NCBI RefSeq assembly: GCF_014641715.1
Contig: NZ_BMIG01000011.1
Span: 62,001-126,000, forward strand
Origin: Polaromonas eurypsychrophila
Lineage (GTDB): Bacteria; Pseudomonadota; Gammaproteobacteria; Burkholderiales; Burkholderiaceae_C
Direction of reading: 5' to 3'
DNA: 64,000 nucleotides
Below, in pieces: positions 18,086 to 25,307 of the stretch (the stretch's first letter is position 1; each line of letters opens with the position of its first letter). The notes under the pieces are model-generated. The model saw only the letters and a program-made list of their open reading frames with translations, had not been told where the DNA came from and ran no database searches. Position numbers and translations under genes: made by a program.

Positions 18086-18240
18086 ATGGATTGCGGATCA
18101 GGTCCGCAATGACAGAATTGGTCGTTGCCTCACCCCCCGCCTTGTCATGCCGGACCTGATCCGGCATCCAGACTGCCCGGCCCGCGAGACCCGTCAGGCC
18201 TGCGCGGCATGGATTGCGGATCAGGTCCGCAATGACAGAC
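18086..18240. repeat. Cluster of palindromic REP-like repeats upstream of the GntR gene
   Basis: Two direct copies of GCGGCATGGATTGCGGATCA plus GGTCCGCAATGACAG (near 18087 and 18207) flank one copy of TGTCATGCCGGACCTGATCC plus GGCATCCAG (near 18144). The same units occur at 14645-14725. The cluster fills the 193-bp gap between the Rieske oxygenase stop and the GntR start. Confidence 0.8.
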
Positions 18241-18244
18241 AAAT

Positions 18245-19339
18245 TCATGCCGCCCGCCGGATCGGTATCACCGGCGCAGGTGAGGTCTCCTTCGCCACCA
18301 GCTTGTCGATCAGCCGGCGCGCCCACATCGAGCCGGCGTCAATGTTGAGGTTGTAGAACTGGTGGTCCGGGTGTTCGTCCATAGCGACCTGCTGCGCCTC
18401 CAGCACATGTTCATCCTCGCGGAAAATGGTTGCCACGCCTTCGCGCAGCTTGTGCGTCAGCGCCTGTTCACCCAGGCAGTAGTTGCGCGCAAAAGCCCAG
18501 AAGTAGTGGCAGGTGCCGTTGGTCTCGGGCGTGATGGTGTTAAGCACAAAACCGTTGACGCCCTTGCTGCGGTCGCCCGGCTGGCCGTCCTTCGGCATGG
18601 CGCCGCTGCCGGCCTCGGCCACACCGACGTCGATGGTCACGGTGCACGGCGCCTCGAAACGAATCACCTGCCAGCGATCCACCGGACCCGTGTAGTCGCG
18701 CGCATGGCGGATCTGCCCGGCCCAGAATGGCGGCGCCTCGATGCCTTCCATCCAGCGTGTGACGGTGGCGGTGCGGTCGCCGTGCGTCGCGACAAACGGC
18801 GCCTCGGCCACTTCCCGGTTGCCGATGCTGGAGCCGTGCACAAAGGCCTCGTGTGTCAGGTCCATCAGGTTGTCGACCACCAGGCGGTAGTCGCATTTCA
18901 CGGTAATGAGTTTGCCGTCGCCGGCCCAGGCCGGATCGTCATTCCAGTGCATGTCGGGCACCAGCGCCGGGTCGGCCTGGACGGGGTCACCGGGCCAGAT
19001 CCAGACAAATCGGTGTTTTTCAAAGACCGGAAAGCTGCGCACGCAGGCCGAGGGGTTCAGTGTTTCTTGGCTGGGCATGTGGGTGCAGCGGCCTTGGGCG
19101 TTGTAGACCAGACCGTGGTAGCCGCAGGTCACCTCGTCGCCGTCGAGCCGGCCCATGGACAGCGGCAGCAACCGGTGCCAGCAGGCGTCTTCCAGAGCCG
19201 CCACCGTGCCGTCGGTCTTGCGGAACATCACGATTTTCTGGTTGCAGATGGTGCGCGGCAGCAGCGCTTTGACCACCTCCACGTCATAGGCAGCGGCATA
19301 CCAGGCGTTGAGCGGGAACAGGGCTTTTTCGGCTTTCAT
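18245..19339 (-). CDS. Rieske aromatic-ring/O-demethylating oxygenase, VanA-like
   Basis: This is a 364-residue terminal oxygenase. The Rieske [2Fe-2S] motif is CWHR near residue 53 with CGYHG near residue 72. The mononuclear iron site is NLMDLTHEAFVHGSS near residue 157, with the further aspartate expected downstream. Length and architecture match the vanillate O-demethylase/dicamba demethylase branch rather than two-component ring dioxygenases. It probably oxidatively removes a methyl group (as formaldehyde) from a methoxylated aromatic acid, using electrons from the reductase at 16136. It is the first gene of the minus-strand run, and the operator-like TGTATACA lies 11 bases ahead of its start. 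The exact substrate is unproven. Confidence 0.88.
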   Translation of the reverse strand: MKAEKALFPLNAWYAAAYDVEVVKALLPRTICNQKIVMFRKTDGTVAALEDACWHRLLPLSMGRLDGDEVTCGYHGLVYNAQGRCTHMPSQETLNPSACVRSFPVFEKHRFVWIWPGDPVQADPALVPDMHWNDDPAWAGDGKLITVKCDYRLVVDNLMDLTHEAFVHGSSIGNREVAEAPFVATHGDRTATVTRWMEGIEAPPFWAGQIRHARDYTGPVDRWQVIRFEAPCTVTIDVGVAEAGSGAMPKDGQPGDRSKGVNGFVLNTITPETNGTCHYFWAFARNYCLGEQALTHKLREGVATIFREDEHVLEAQQVAMDEHPDHQFYNLNIDAGSMWARRLIDKLVAKETSPAPVIPIRRAA

Positions 19340-19349
19340 GGATACTCAC

Positions 19350-19357
19350 TGTATACA
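19350..19357. promoter_or_regulatory. TGTATACA operator-like palindrome for the GntR regulator
   Basis: The perfect palindrome TGTATACA lies directly in front of the VanA-like gene. A one-mismatch relative, TGTATTCA, occurs at 19413-19420, upstream of the divergent methyltransferase gene. FadR-subfamily GntR proteins commonly bind GTNTAC-type palindromes, so these are good candidates for control by the regulator encoded at 17254. Assignment is inference. Confidence 0.55.
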
Positions 19358-19412
19358 TTAATCATCTGAAATCAAGCGAAAACGCCTATTTTTAGTAAAT
19401 TAGTCATATTTT

Positions 19413-19420
19413 TGTATTCA
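19413..19420. promoter_or_regulatory. Second operator-like site TGTATTCA in the divergent promoter region
   Basis: It differs from the palindrome at 19350 by one base and lies 63 bases away, 65 bases before the methyltransferase start. Two sites in one 145-bp divergent region suggest coordinated control of both genes. Confidence 0.4.
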
Positions 19421-19484
19421 TAAGATCTTCGAATTCATGCTTTAACATGGCAGTTTCTTTCAAGAAATTCCCCAGGAGACCTTC

Positions 19485-20609
19485 ATGAGCACCGCCACCC
19501 CGCAATTGCCCGCCCGCTACGACCACGTCGGCAGTTTTCTGCGCCCCAAGTACCTGTTGGAAGCCCGTGAGCAAAAAGCCAAAGGCCAGATCACGCCCGA
19601 GCAACTGCGCAAGGTCGAAGACCAGGCCATCACCGAGATCGTCAAGTTCCAGGAAGACGTGGGCTTGAAAAGCATCACCGATGGCGAGTTCCGCCGCACC
19701 TACTTCCACACCGATTTTCTGGCGCAAATCGGCGGCGTCGAGGTGGGCATTCCCATCACCATCGAGCGCCCCGACGGCACGCAAGAGCTGGCCCCGCCCG
19801 TGATGAAAGTGGTCGACAAGGTGCGCCACGTGAAAGACATCCAGCTCGCCGACTTCCAGTACCTGAAAAGCCAGGTCTCGGCCGGCAACACGCCCAAGGT
19901 GACCATCCCCTCGCCGACCATGCTGCACTTCCGCGGCGGCCGCGCCGGCATCAGCCGCGAGCATTACCCCGAACTTGAGCCCGAGTTCTACCAGGACGTG
20001 GCCAATGCCTACGGCGATGAGCTGCGCAGCCTGGCCGCCGCCGGCTGCACCTATGTGCAGATGGACGACACCAACCTCGCCTACCTCTGCGACGAGAAAA
20101 TGCGCGAAGCCGCCCGCCAGCGCGGTGACGACCCCAACGAGCTGCCGCACCGCTACGCCAAGTTCATCAACCTGGTGGTTGCGCAAAAACCCGCCGGCAT
20201 GACGCTGGCCATGCATTTGTGCCGCGGCAACTTCAAGAGCACGCACGCCGCCAGCGGCAACTACGAGCCGGTCGCCGAAGCGCTGCTCAAGGAAATGAAC
20301 CTTGACGCTTACTTCATGGAGTACGACGACATCCGCAGCGGCGACTTCAAGCCGCTGCGCTTCCTGCCCAAGGGCAAAACCGTGGTGCTGGGCCTGGTCA
20401 CCACCAAGTTCGGCACGCTGGAAGACAAGGACGAACTGAAGCGCCGCATCGAACAGGCCGCCAAGTTTGCGCCGCTGGAGCAACTGGCGCTGTCACCGCA
20501 GTGCGGCTTCAGCAGCACCGTACACGGCAACGATATCGCCGTCGAAGCCCAGCGCACCAAGCTGCGCCTGGTGATCGAGACGGCGCAGGAGGTTTGGGGT
20601 TCGGCCTGA
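19485..20609 (+). CDS. MetE-like (cobalamin-independent methionine synthase II) methyltransferase
   Basis: This is a 374-residue COG0620-type protein, the size of the catalytic half of MetE (full MetE is about 750 residues). AGGAGA upstream supports the start. It begins with RYDHVGSFLRP and contains GEFRRTYFHTDFL, YVQMDDTNLAYLCD, the zinc-site candidates MHLCRGN near residue 245, and SPQCGFSS near residue 342. Such short relatives transfer methyl groups from varied donors to thiols. Divergent linkage to a VanA-like demethylase with shared operator-like sites suggests a role in one-carbon handling during methoxy-aromatic use, which is inference. A strong terminator follows at 20630. Confidence 0.88.
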   Translation: MSTATPQLPARYDHVGSFLRPKYLLEAREQKAKGQITPEQLRKVEDQAITEIVKFQEDVGLKSITDGEFRRTYFHTDFLAQIGGVEVGIPITIERPDGTQELAPPVMKVVDKVRHVKDIQLADFQYLKSQVSAGNTPKVTIPSPTMLHFRGGRAGISREHYPELEPEFYQDVANAYGDELRSLAAAGCTYVQMDDTNLAYLCDEKMREAARQRGDDPNELPHRYAKFINLVVAQKPAGMTLAMHLCRGNFKSTHAASGNYEPVAEALLKEMNLDAYFMEYDDIRSGDFKPLRFLPKGKTVVLGLVTTKFGTLEDKDELKRRIEQAAKFAPLEQLALSPQCGFSSTVHGNDIAVEAQRTKLRLVIETAQEVWGSA

Positions 20610-20629
20610 TCGGCTGCAGACTGCGGCCT

Positions 20630-20670
20630 GAACAAAAAAGCCGCTGGTGACTGCCAGCGGCTTTTTTTAT
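20630..20670 (+). terminator. Rho-independent terminator after the MetE-like gene
   Basis: AAAAAAGCCGCTGG, a six-base loop, then CCAGCGGCTTTTTTT form a perfect 13-14-bp stem with A/T tracts on both sides. It can end transcription in both directions, serving also the minus-strand nucleotidyltransferase gene that stops at 20775. Confidence 0.92.
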
Positions 20671-20725
20671 GCGCAATCGGACTCCAGCCCATGGCGGGTG
20701 GGCGCAAGCAGCTATCAAATCATGA
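20665..20725 (+). repeat. Copy of the roughly 60-bp dispersed repeat family
   Basis: ATGCGCAATCGGACTCCAGC then CCATGGCGGGTGGGCGCAAG and CAGCTATCAAATCATGAGC. It is the typical form of the family, directly after a terminator stem, as also seen at 22209 and 23009. Confidence 0.85.
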
Positions 20726-20774
20726 GCAGCTCGCCACTCTTGTCAGCCCCGATTGGGTCAGCAATCCGGGGAGC

Positions 20775-21495
20775 TCATGTTGAAACCGTGGACAGTTCAC
20801 GTAATGTATTTGCAAGCGATCTGGCACGCTGCTGGCTGAAAGCGTCGCCCGGCAAATGGCCGGACAGGGCTTGTTCGAACTCGGGATTGGCAAACAGCGT
20901 TGTGAATTCTGCCGCCAGGTAGGCGCGTAGCTCAGGCGCTGCGGCACGGCACTCGTCCAGCAGTTCGGGCCGCCGGTCTGCCACGGTGATGATGTCTTCC
21001 AGATCATGACTACCCAGAAAATCCGGCCTGCCATCGGCGTCTTTGCCGCGGTCTTTAAACGCCTCTAACTTGGTGCCAATGAAAACCGGGGCGCGAATGA
21101 GGCGAATGCTCATGCCGCCTGGCAATGTGACCCGTTCTGCAGTCTGCAAGGCCAACGGATACCAGCTGTTGGCAAAGCCCAGGATGTCTTTTACCGTGGG
21201 CATCAAGTCAAGCGTCACGTTTTTATAAACCCACCGGCAAATGGGTGCATTCGGCCGCATGTCGTTGTTGAAGCCCCGAGCGCGGACTTGCTTCTCTATC
21301 GCGTGGTAGTCATGCACCGTCAACGCTTGCGCAACAATGTCAACATCTTCAATGATGCGGATGCGGTCGGGCCACTCTTGCGTCAACAGCAGGCCCGTGG
21401 CGCAACCGCCCACAAAGATCACGCTCACATACGGGGGCCCAGGGCCTGTGCCACCAGCTCCAGAATGGCAAGATTGGGGTTGTGAATGCTGCCAT
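20775..21495 (-). pseudogene. AbiEii-like nucleotidyltransferase, 5' end frame-disrupted
   Basis: An open frame from GTG 21428 to 20775 encodes 217 residues starting VSVIFVGGCATGLLL, with a nucleotidyltransferase GG...EDVDIVAQ pattern and a second part FIGTKLEAFKDRGKDADGR..GSHDLEDI. This is typical of the AbiEii-type nucleotidyltransferase group. The natural N-terminus is present but out of frame. ATG at 21495, which overlaps the upstream stop as TGATG, opens MAAFT. A second frame then reads NPNLAILELVAQALGPRM, and a third takes over at VSVIF. Two single-base changes within 70 bases would restore one protein. Either it starts at the GTG and is shortened, or it is a recent pseudogene. It is the second gene of a pair with 21495-22049. 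Confidence 0.65.
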
Positions 21496-22049
21496 CAACT
21501 CAACCTTTCTTCCAGCAGCTTGCGGGCCATTTCGCGTTCGCGCGCCTGACCTATGCGCAGCGCATCAAACAAGGCCAGCAACTCGTACAAAGCCAGGTCC
21601 TGCGCGGCGGCCAAGGGCAACTTGGGGTAAAGCGGCAACAGCGCACTGCCGCGCACCGGACCGTCTGCATGGGGCCACACGGGCGGCGTCTCATCGGCAA
21701 ACAGCACTTTGGATTTAAGCGGCTTCACGCCATAAGCAGTAGGAAAGCCCATGGTGATCTCCCCTCTTACCGCAGGGAAAAAGTACGGGGCGCCATGCAA
21801 CACCATGGGCCGGAAAGCCGCCAGCACCAGCGCGGGAACGTCTTTTACCTCAGCCAACAAGCGCGCTCCACCCAGCCGCGCCATGCAGGCGTGGGCTTCA
21901 AACTGTGACATGTGCATGGCCTGGGCCAGCGCTGTGTAGGGCAGCTTTTGCCCGGCCAGACTCACCAGCTTGAACGCCATGGCCAGGTCTTGCGGCTTCA
22001 GCGACCACTGTGCATGCCCAAGGCGAGACTTGATTCCGGATGAACTCAT
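21495..22049 (-). CDS. Probable regulatory/antitoxin partner of the AbiE-like pair
   Basis: This is a 184-residue protein starting MSSSGIKSRLGHAQWSLKPQ. ATG at 22049 is preferred because TGGAG lies seven bases upstream. Residues 10-75 look helical with a winged-helix-like layout (QDLAMAFKLVSLAGQKLPYTALAQAMHMSQFEAHACMARL, given here in fragments only). The rest is unassigned, ending in a charged helix (AREREMARKLLEERLS). Its stop overlaps the next gene start, so the two are a coupled pair. Two matching inverted repeats upstream (22063 and 22125) suggest autoregulation, as in AbiE-type toxin-antitoxin operons. Function is inferred from layout. Confidence 0.55.
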   Translation of the reverse strand: MSSSGIKSRLGHAQWSLKPQDLAMAFKLVSLAGQKLPYTALAQAMHMSQFEAHACMARLGGARLLAEVKDVPALVLAAFRPMVLHGAPYFFPAVRGEITMGFPTAYGVKPLKSKVLFADETPPVWPHADGPVRGSALLPLYPKLPLAAAQDLALYELLALFDALRIGQAREREMARKLLEERLS

Positions 22050-22062
22050 GAATACTCCATTA

Positions 22063-22144
22063 TTCAATATGCATACTGAATATGCCATGGTTAAATATTA
22101 AATTCAATAACAAAATCAACGTCGTATGCAATATGCATATTGAA
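22063..22144. promoter_or_regulatory. Pair of AT-rich inverted-repeat operators ahead of the AbiE-like pair
   Basis: Site 1 (22063-22080) is TTCAATATGCATACTGAA, a near-perfect palindrome. Site 2 (22125-22144) is TATGCAATATGCATATTGAA, sharing the ATATGCATA core. The two are about 60 bases apart in a strongly AT-rich stretch directly before the start at 22049. This is the expected design of an autoregulated toxin-antitoxin promoter. Confidence 0.6.
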
Positions 22145-22195
22145 ATTATTTAATTAAGAAGATTCACCCGATCGCCCTGAAGGTTATTTCCGCAC

Positions 22196-22233
22196 AACAA
22201 AAGCCGCAGGTGTTTGCCAGCGGCTTTTTCATG
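22196..22233 (+). terminator. Terminator-like hairpin (part of the repeated block)
   Basis: AAAAGCCGC, a loop, then GCGGCTTTTT form a 9-bp stem followed by T residues. The 3' half is the start of the 82-bp block repeated at 23009. No plus-strand gene precedes it, so it may simply travel with the repeat. Confidence 0.55.
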
Positions 22234-22290
22234 CCAAATCGGTCTCTAGCCCATGTCGGACATGCGCAAGCAGCTATTAATTACATAGCA
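22209..22290 (+). repeat. 82-bp block, first copy (dispersed repeat plus terminator half)
   Basis: This block matches 23009-23090 at about 74 of 82 positions. It starts GGTGTTTGCCAGCGGCTTTT and ends CAGCTATTAATTACATAGCA. The two copies are direct repeats exactly 800 bp apart and flank the redoxin gene. Confidence 0.9.
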
Positions 22291-22404
22291 AAGTCCTGCC
22301 GGAACACCTGCCGACAGCCACAGCGGCGCCCTTACACCTTCCGCTTCCAAGGCTTAGCGCGCAGTCTGTACCAACCCTCAGCGCCCGAACGACACTCAGG
22401 GCTC

Positions 22405-22959
22405 ATGCCGAACACCCTGCTCCCCCGCTGCGCGGCGCACCTGCGTAAAAACTGGAAAAGTTATCTCACCCAGCTTGCGCTGCTGGTCGTCATCGTGGTC
22501 GCGGTTCAGGCCTGGCAGACGCGGCATGTGCCGGCCGGGCCGGCGCCCGACCTGGCCATCACCGTGCTGCAGCCCGACGGCACGACGCGCAGCACCACGC
22601 TGGCCCAGTGGCGGCAGGCCTACCCCGGCCAGCCGGTCGCCCTGCACTTCTGGGCCGAGTGGTGCCCGATCTGCCGGGCCGAGGAGAACAGCGTCACCCG
22701 GCTGGCGCAGGACTGGCCGGTCCTGACGGTGGCCATGCAGTCGGGCCCCGCCGCAAAAGTCAGCCAGGTGCAGCAACAGCGCCAGTTGCCCTGGCAGACC
22801 GTCATCGATACGCGCGGCGAGTTGACGCGTACCTTCGGCTTCCAGTCTGTGCCCTCTTTTGTAGTGATCGACGGCCAGGGCCAGCTGCGCAGTGCCAGCG
22901 CGGGCTACACCACCGAGATGGGCATGCGCCTGCGCCTGTGGTGGGTCAAGCTGTTCTGA
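22405..22959 (+). CDS. Membrane-anchored thioredoxin-like protein (redoxin/ScsD-like)
   Basis: This is a 184-residue protein. One N-terminal membrane segment (residues 18-38, WKSYLTQLALLVVIVVAVQ) anchors a periplasmic thioredoxin fold with the redox motif FWAEWCPICRAEE near residue 88. The cis-proline motif SVPSFVVIDGQG lies near residue 152. CPIC rather than CGPC suggests a periplasmic disulfide reductase or oxidase of the TlpA/ScsD type. ATG at 22405 is chosen because it places the anchor at the N-terminus, and the longer frame upstream runs through the repeat block. It stands alone between direct repeats. Confidence 0.85.
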   Translation: MPNTLLPRCAAHLRKNWKSYLTQLALLVVIVVAVQAWQTRHVPAGPAPDLAITVLQPDGTTRSTTLAQWRQAYPGQPVALHFWAEWCPICRAEENSVTRLAQDWPVLTVAMQSGPAAKVSQVQQQRQLPWQTVIDTRGELTRTFGFQSVPSFVVIDGQGQLRSASAGYTTEMGMRLRLWWVKLF

Positions 22960-23008
22960 ACATCCGCCGGGCGGACCTGCAGACGATGGGGTGATGAAAA
23001 ACGTCGCC

Positions 23009-23090
23009 GGTGTTTGCCAGCGGCTTTTTTATGCAAAATCGCGCTCTAGCCCATTTCAGACATGGGCAAGCAGCTATTGATTACATAGCA
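23009..23090 (+). repeat. 82-bp block, second copy
   Basis: It starts GGTGTTTGCCAGCGGCTTTT and ends CAGCTATTGATTACATAGCA, about 90 percent identical to 22209-22290. It ends directly at the stop of the minus-strand PPC-domain gene (23091). Confidence 0.9.
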
Positions 23091-23525
23091 TCAAAGCTGA
23101 CCCTCACCAGGCTTAATGTCACGTTTTGTGATTTCAAGTTCCAGATACCCCGTCAACACATCCGGCGCACGCGAGAAGTCCCATTCCGGCAGCAGCGCCA
23201 GCAGCACTTCCGCCGTGGTCCGCACGATGCAGCTTGGCGCCACATGGCCGCCAAAGACTTCGCCGCTGGCGGTGGACAGCGCCATATGAAGGTGTGAGCT
23301 GCCGTGCGCGCCGTCAAAATTGACGCTGCCGGCCAGACTCAGGATTTCAATGTCGCCGGTGAAGCGCCGCGGCTGCTGCGCACCCGCAAACCGCAGGCCT
23401 GCGCTCGACAGGCTGCCAATGCCAGCGACCACAAACGCCGCACGGCAATCCGCGCCGCGCATCGACGCCTCGATGGCAGCGCGCAGGTCGTCGCCGGGGT
23501 TCAGGCGGATGGGGAGGGATTGCAT
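23091..23525 (-). CDS. PPC/DUF296-domain putative DNA-binding protein
   Basis: This is a 144-residue single-domain protein. It contains the PPC (DUF296) pattern: PGDDLRAAIEASM at the start, FVVAGIGSLSSAGLRFAG near residue 32, EILSLAGSVN near residue 60, the metal-binding HLHMALS near residue 78 and GGHVAPSCIVRTTAEVLLAL near residue 93. Members of this family form trimers and occur in bacteria as standalone proteins of unclear function. Nothing nearby defines a role. Confidence 0.85.
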   Translation of the reverse strand: MQSLPIRLNPGDDLRAAIEASMRGADCRAAFVVAGIGSLSSAGLRFAGAQQPRRFTGDIEILSLAGSVNFDGAHGSSHLHMALSTASGEVFGGHVAPSCIVRTTAEVLLALLPEWDFSRAPDVLTGYLELEITKRDIKPGEGQL

Positions 23526-23553
23526 CGAGGCAGCTTCAAGGGCCGTAGTAGCT

Positions 23554-23983
23554 TCAAGCTTGCTTGGGTGGCGGCAGCTCGCCCAGCTTGCCGGCTACGT
23601 GTTTGCATGCGTCTATCAAGTCGGTGACGAGGCGGGAGTCCACCTCCAGCATGCCTTCGTATTCACCCAGGTTGCGCGCATCGTGGCATTTGGAAAGCAC
23701 CCGCCACACCTCGGGACCCAAGCCCAGGGTGTGGGGCAAGCAGCTGAATCACAATGAAGCGGTTGCTAGAGCGGTAACCATGCCAGCGCAGGGCCGCCAA
23801 GCACAGGGCATGCGCAGCGTTGCAAGCCAGGTCGAACCGGCTTTCCAGCGCCAGGCTGGCGGTTTGTGCATCCTTGAGTCGCGCCAGTCCCAGTTGCTGC
23901 AAACCGGCGAACTCCCTGGCGTCGGGCGGTTCGGCCCGCAAGGGCTTGCCGGCCCCGGCCAGGTTTTCAAACGGCGATGTCAT
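23554..23983 (-). pseudogene. HEPN-like protein, frameshifted
   Basis: The frame begins at ATG 23983 with a very strong AGGAGGAG upstream and reads helical sequence (MTSPFENLAGAGKPLRAEPP...LALESRFDLACNAAHALCLA, RWHGYRSSNRFIVIQLL). Near 23745 the family-like continuation LPHTLGLGPEVWRVLSKCHD moves to the next frame and runs to 23554 (CKHVAGKLGELPPPKQA). A single-base change would fuse both into one protein of about 142 residues. Its start overlaps the end of the nucleotidyltransferase pseudogene by 17 bases, the organisation of MNT/HEPN toxin-antitoxin pairs. Confidence 0.65.
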
Positions 23984-24591
23984 CTTCTCCTCCTATCAGC
24001 CAAACCCTGGGTTGCGTCATGACCCGCGCCACGAATGAGCCCTCCTCCCTGCCGGCGCCTGGCAAAGTCCAGCGGGGTGAGGATGGTTGGATTGACTTCC
24101 CGCCCAAGGTGCTTGGCCGCTTCAGCCAGCGCCAGGTAAGTATCCCCAAACGTCAGGGTGTCGCTGACCAGCATCAGATCAATATCGCTGCGGGCAGAGT
24201 CCTGCTTTTTGGCGATGGAGCCCTAGACAAATGCCGCATGGATGCACGCAGCCAGTGGCGCAAGTGCCAGACGCAAGGGTTCTGCCAAACCCACCGTCTT
24301 GCGCGTTATGCCGCACAACTCATGAAAGATGGGTGAGTCAGGGTTGGCCTAATAATGTTTCTGGTTGCCCACAGGCCGTAGCGTGACCAGGCCGCTTTGC
24401 GCAAGCCGCGCCAGTTCGCGTTGCACAGCACCCGACCCAACCCCAGCCAGCGCAATGATCTCGTTCGCATAAAAGCTTCGATCCGGCTGCCCGAACAACA
24501 AACCCAGCACGCGCTGCTGGGTGCCGGTAAACAAGGCAGCGGCAAAGCCGGAAGGTGCTGGTGGGAGGTCTGAAAATTCTGATTTACCCAT
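23967..24591 (-). pseudogene. HTH-MNT nucleotidyltransferase (antitoxin-type), multiply interrupted
   Basis: From ATG 24591 the minus strand encodes MGKSEFSDLPPAPSGFAAAL and a winged helix (SFYANEIIALAGVGSGAVQR). A TAG at 24349-24351 follows GNQKHY. The same frame continues to a second TAG at 24223-24225, placed just before GSIAKKQDSARSDIDLMLV, the nucleotidyltransferase GS...DxD motif. Near 24040-24048 the frame shifts, and the natural tail (GSFVARVMTQPRVWLIGGED) reads in another frame to TGA at 23967. Two nonsense changes and one frameshift mark it as dead. An intact inverted repeat covers its start. Confidence 0.7.
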
Positions 24592-24617
24592 TTTGGGCAT
24601 TTTAATACCCAAAATGG
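24588..24617. promoter_or_regulatory. Perfect inverted-repeat operator at the start of the HTH-MNT pseudogene
   Basis: CCATTTTGGG, ten bases, then CCCAAAATGG form a perfect 10-bp inverted repeat overlapping the start codon. The encoded protein has an N-terminal winged helix, so this is the likely autoregulatory site. It has stayed perfect although the gene has decayed. Confidence 0.6.
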
Positions 24618-24644
24618 ATTTATCTTAATCTGCAATTGATTTCG

Positions 24645-24710
24645 TGGATAAATCAAGGCCCTGGCCCTTATCCCACGTGCGTGAGCAGCTATCAAAATGC
24701 TAGCGTCTAA
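24645..24710 (+). repeat. Copy of the roughly 60-bp dispersed repeat family
   Basis: AAGGCCCTGGCCCTTATCCC then ACGTGCGTGAGCAGCTATCA and AAATGCTAG. It lies between the HTH-MNT pseudogene and the DUF1801 gene. Confidence 0.75.
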
Positions 24711-24719
24711 ACCTCCGCA

Positions 24720-25118
24720 CTAAGCCTTGTTGAAAGCCGCAGCGGCGCGTATCAGCGCCTTGAAGGCCGCCTCGTCGATGTCGTCACCCTCATGCAGATC
24801 CATTGCGCGCCTGACCTTGCCGTCCAGGCTGGAATTGAACAAGCCTGCAGGGTCAGCCAGCGCAGCGCCTTTGGCAAAGGTCAGCTTCACCTTGCCCTTG
24901 TAGGTCTCGCCGGTGCAGAGGATGCCGCCCTGGGACCAGACCGGGATGTTCCACTTCCACTCTTCAACCACCGCCGGCTCCGCCTGTTTGATCAGCGCGC
25001 GAACAAGAGCCAGCGTCTTGCCGCGCCAGTCGTCCAGGCTTTTGATCTTGGCGTCTATGCGTTGCGAGGGGGAATCACCCCCGGCGCCTGGCTGGGGGCT
25101 GCTTGCTGCTTTGCGCAT
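24720..25118 (-). CDS. DUF1801-domain protein (YdhG/YjhX-like fold)
   Basis: This is a 132-residue protein. GGAG ten bases before ATG 25118 supports the start. After a low-complexity opening (MRKAASSPQPGAGGDSPSQR) the DUF1801 pattern follows: SLDDWRGKTLALVRALIKQA near residue 28, EWKWNIPVWSQGGILCTGET near residue 53, and KLTFAKGAALADPAGLFNSS near residue 77. The fold resembles a frataxin-like or iron-carrier-like domain, but function is unknown. It is a short monocistronic gene in an accessory stretch. Confidence 0.85.
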   Translation of the reverse strand: MRKAASSPQPGAGGDSPSQRIDAKIKSLDDWRGKTLALVRALIKQAEPAVVEEWKWNIPVWSQGGILCTGETYKGKVKLTFAKGAALADPAGLFNSSLDGKVRRAMDLHEGDDIDEAAFKALIRAAAAFNKA

Positions 25119-25307
25119 GGTGTTATTGCTCCGTTTCAGCCCAGGGTAAAAGCCTCATGCACCGCCGACTGCACCGAGCAGCCCTTTCAAACCTCCTCGA
25201 TCAGCAGAAGCATGAAGTCAGGAGGAAAGCGTTTGGAGTTTCGCTTGATTTGTTCATTGAAACGCTTCGTCTCGATGCCAGTCCGATTGAACTGGCACCA
25301 GCCCATT

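Noticed and set aside
22210..22404. N-terminal extension of the redoxin protein
   Set aside because: This stretch is the 82-bp repeat block read in frame. The same peptide appears at 23010, and the membrane anchor begins only after ATG 22405.
20665..23090. Possible CRISPR array from repeated CAGCTAT units
   Set aside because: Copies are irregularly spaced (hundreds to thousands of bases), vary in sequence, and no cas genes are present.
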